Shown: one piece after another, positions 33,132 through 35,509 of the stretch
Layout of the letters: the number at the start of each line of letters is the position of its first letter
Numbering within the stretch: position 1 is the stretch's first letter
DNA from: an uncultured Clostridia bacterium
GTDB lineage: Bacteria > Bacillota > Clostridia > TANB77 > CAG-508
Assembly: GCA_934149115.1 (NCBI GenBank)
Contig: CAKPDW010000007.1
Location: 1 to 35,509, forward strand
Length of the DNA: 35,509 nucleotides
Reading direction: 5' to 3'
The notes under the pieces: model-generated
Databases searched by the model: none
What the model saw: the letters and a program-made list of their open reading frames with translations, nothing else
What the model was told of the DNA's origin: nothing
Position numbers and translations under genes: made by a program

Positions 33132-34208
33132 ATGAATTTAAAAATAAGCAAACTTGAAGCCATATTTCTGATTTTAATAGTAATGATAAATAAAATACTT
33201 TTAAACATTCCTAAAGAAATTATCAAGCAATCAGAAACTGGAAGCCCAGCCAACATCATCTTTACAACTATTCTAACATTAATAATAACACTTATAATTT
33301 GCAAACTATTTCAAAAATTTCCTAACGAAGATATAATTGACATATCACAATATGTTGGCAAAAAACCTCTTCAAATAATTTTAGGAACACTTTTATTAAT
33401 ATTATTTACAATGATAATAACATCCGTAATTTATGAATTTACAACACTCTTACAAATTATCTACTTTCCAAACACACCTCTCCCTCTTATACTATTAATT
33501 TTCCTTGGATGTATGGGAGTCGCAAATAAAACAGGCTTCAAATCAATTATAAAAACAAACAGCGTAATAATTCCAATAATATTGTTAAGTCTAATTGTTA
33601 TCTTTGCAGGGATACTAAAGAACTTAAATTTTAACAGATTATACCCTATACTAGGTCAAAACGTAAAAACAACATTTTTAGAAGGAAGTCAAAATATATT
33701 TGCATATGGAGGTCTTCTATATTTATTTTTTATAGTACCATTTTTAAAAAATAAAAAAGATTTTAAAAAAGTAGCACTAATTTCAATGTTAGTTTCAGGC
33801 CTTTTCCTACTTTTTACCGTAATAATCCTACTCTCAACATTTCCTTTTATTATAAATAGTGAAGAAATAATGTCTATGTATTTATTAACTCGTTGTATCG
33901 AACTTGGAAAATTTCTGCAAAGAACAGACGCCATTTTCATATTCATTTGGATAATTTCTGCATTCTCATATTTGAGCATTTCTTTAATGTTCATGAGTAA
34001 CATATTTGGGAAGCTAACAGAATGTAAAGAATCTAGAAATTTCTCATACTCCTTCTTAGGAATATTCTTTGCAATAATTACCCTACTTCAAAATCAAACA
34101 TTTTTTAAACTACTCTCTACAATTGTTTACAAATACTCAATATTAAGCATTTTACTATTATGTTTTATTATTTTAATCATTGGAAATATAAAAAGAAAGG
34201 AAATCTAG
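33132..34208 (+). CDS. GerB-family spore germination permease, B subunit
   Basis: 358 residues with about ten hydrophobic helices and the APC-like fold of the GerAB family. ISKLEAIFLILIVMINKILL is the typical first-helix pattern and FIWIISAFSYLSISLMFMS lies near the end. It binds the germinant, by analogy to GerAB. The ATG has AGGAGG in front and lies 10 bases after the A subunit's stop. Confidence 0.93.
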   Translation: MNLKISKLEAIFLILIVMINKILLNIPKEIIKQSETGSPANIIFTTILTLIITLIICKLFQKFPNEDIIDISQYVGKKPLQIILGTLLLILFTMIITSVIYEFTTLLQIIYFPNTPLPLILLIFLGCMGVANKTGFKSIIKTNSVIIPIILLSLIVIFAGILKNLNFNRLYPILGQNVKTTFLEGSQNIFAYGGLLYLFFIVPFLKNKKDFKKVALISMLVSGLFLLFTVIILLSTFPFIINSEEIMSMYLLTRCIELGKFLQRTDAIFIFIWIISAFSYLSISLMFMSNIFGKLTECKESRNFSYSFLGIFFAIITLLQNQTFFKLLSTIVYKYSILSILLLCFIILIIGNIKRKEI

Positions 34209-34211
34209 CAT

Positions 34212-35342
34212 ATGAAGAAAAAAATACTCGTATTTGCACTTATTTTAGTTGTTTGCATAACATTTTCAAGTTCATATGATGTAAAAGGAACAGAAGAATT
34301 ATCATATGTAATTGCAATAGGAATTGACAAATCTGATTCAGAAACAGAACCTCTATCACTGACTGTACAAATCGCTAAATCTGATTCATCAGAATCAGGA
34401 GGTACTAAAATAAAAACTGATATAAAAACCGTAAACTGTAATTCTTTTAGTATTGGTATCGCTATGTTAAACCTTGAAAATGTAAATCAAATAAATTTAT
34501 CTCATTGTACTGCTCTAGTAATATCTGAAGAAATCGCTAGAGAAGGATTAGGAAACATTATAAATACAATCACAAATAATATAGAAATTAGACCTACTTG
34601 CAACATTTTAGTATGTCAAGATGATGCTAAAAGCTTTTTAGAAACAGCATCAAAAGTTGAGGACATTTCATCTAAATTCTATACATCATTTATAGAATCG
34701 ATAAAAATAACCTCATATACTACACCATGTACTCTATCTCACTTTTATTCAAGTACTCATCATGATATTTCTGTCCCATTAGCATTATACTGTTTTGAGA
34801 AAGATGATAACATAGAAACATTAGGTTTAGCTATTTTTGATGGTTACAAAATGGTTGGTAGAACCTCTGGATTAGAAACCGTTTGCTATAATTTATTGAC
34901 AGACAATTTCGAAGAATCAACTATAGAAGTATATAATTATCAAAAACCTAATATACCACTAAGTATTAATTTAAGTGCACCTCAAAAAACAAAGATTAAA
35001 GTAAAGCTCGAAGATGGCAAACCTAAAATAAGTTGTAACATAAGTGTAAATTCAAAAATTCTATCTGCAAATGAAAATTATGATTTTTCAACAGAAGAAG
35101 CTAGACGAAAAATTGAAGCAGAAATTAATAAATTTATAGAAGAATCTTGTACAGGTTTTCTATATAAAACAGCTCAAGAATATGGAACAGATATTGTCGG
35201 ATTTGAAGGGTACTTTAACAAAAACTTCTTAACACAAGACCAATTAGATAAATACAATTGGAAAGAATTATATAAAAATGCTACTTTTGAAGTAACATCA
35301 TCTAACCATTTATTATCTGGATTTTTATTTTCAAAAACTTAA
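34212..35342 (+). CDS. GerC-family germination protein, C subunit, without the lipobox cysteine
   Basis: 376 residues. The family starts with a lipoprotein signal (xxGCxD) followed by VIAIGIDK; here the same frame reads SSSYDVKGTEELSYVIAIGIDK, so the lipid-anchored Cys is Ser. The only cysteine in the signal helix (Cys15) has a poor lipobox (LVVC). The rest fits the GerAC fold, with the final IEESCTGFLYKTAQEYGTDIVGF...YNWKELYKNA region and about three domains. Without the lipid anchor it may be held by its uncleaved signal helix. The start ATG is 3 bases after the permease stop, with AAAGGAA in front. Confidence 0.9.
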   Translation: MKKKILVFALILVVCITFSSSYDVKGTEELSYVIAIGIDKSDSETEPLSLTVQIAKSDSSESGGTKIKTDIKTVNCNSFSIGIAMLNLENVNQINLSHCTALVISEEIAREGLGNIINTITNNIEIRPTCNILVCQDDAKSFLETASKVEDISSKFYTSFIESIKITSYTTPCTLSHFYSSTHHDISVPLALYCFEKDDNIETLGLAIFDGYKMVGRTSGLETVCYNLLTDNFEESTIEVYNYQKPNIPLSINLSAPQKTKIKVKLEDGKPKISCNISVNSKILSANENYDFSTEEARRKIEAEINKFIEESCTGFLYKTAQEYGTDIVGFEGYFNKNFLTQDQLDKYNWKELYKNATFEVTSSNHLLSGFLFSKT

Positions 35343-35362
35343 TAGATTGGAGAAAAATTTAT

Positions 35363-35509
35363 ATGAAATTTGTAATAATTTTATTTTCACTTTATGCATT
35401 TCTTGAATCATCATCATATGCAGTATATGAGTACAAAAGAAATAAAATCCGGAGCTGTAAGTATTATTATACTTGCAAGCTTCGGACTTGTACTCCCTAT
35501 ATTCAGTAT
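35363..35509 (+). CDS. Small membrane protein of ger operon, partial and apparently frameshifted
   Basis: The ATG at 35363 has GGAGAA in front and follows the gerC-type stop by 20 bases. The frame reads MKFVIILFSLYAFLESSSYA, a membrane helix, and VYEYKRNK, but then turns into cysteine- and tyrosine-rich text that does not look natural. Removing one A in the run AAAA around 35446-35449 yields SGAVSIIILASFGLVLPIFS, a second hydrophobic helix, which is clearly the real continuation. The window ends here. The family is not known to me. Confidence 0.55.
   Translation, partial: MKFVIILFSLYAFLESSSYAVYEYKRNKIRSCKYYYTCKLRTCTPYIQY

Overview
The DNA is very AT-rich, has strong AGGAGG-type ribosome sites with ATG, GTG and TTG starts, and carries spoIVA plus a gerA-type germination operon. 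This points to an endospore-forming, low-GC Clostridia-like Firmicute, probably an uncultured gut-type lineage (inference). No rRNA, tRNA or CRISPR array was seen.

Layout. (1) 1-1810: the 3' part of a TraG/VirD4-like DNA-transfer ATPase on the + strand, closed by a strong bidirectional terminator. (2) 1981-7224, - strand: an MgtA-family P-type ATPase with an altered cation pocket, an RNA m5C methyltransferase and an FAD oxidoreductase. (3) 7225-8119: no large gene, but a 56-residue membrane peptide behind a perfect sigma-A promoter, with its own terminator. (4) 8120-18005, - strand: a cell-surface operon from one sigma-A promoter. It encodes a signal-peptide protein with an LPITY sorting-like signal, a sortase, and a giant DUF11-repeat/VWA protein of about 2,760 residues that is split by a one-base frameshift. 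(5) 18364-18483: a large imperfect palindrome. (6) 18524-25786, - strand: an unusually dense set of genes for nucleotide-pool cleaning (RdgB, an ITPA-like enzyme, a YjjX-like NTPase, three Nudix hydrolases, two NT5C-like HAD phosphatases, a decayed HD gene), with an EamA transporter and a short WYL regulator. (7) 25844-27689, - strand: a RloA/RloB-type ATPase plus TOPRIM pair, a likely phage-defence module, with a palindrome over its promoter. (8) 28045-31221, - strand: rlmD and spoIVA. (9) 31451 to the end, + strand: gerA-, gerB- and gerC-type genes, and the start of a small membrane protein that appears frameshifted.

How they may work together: the surface operon probably displays a long stalk with a VWA tip from an N-terminal membrane anchor, while the sortase acts on the small LPITY protein. 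The nucleotide-cleaning cluster lies directly downstream of the defence pair and contains a WYL regulator, so a joint defence or nucleotide-sanitation island is a reasonable but untested idea. SpoIVA (coat base) and the Ger operon (nutrient germination receptor) are the sporulation part. Two suspected frameshifts both fall in runs of four A, so sequencing error must be excluded before biological meaning is given to them.
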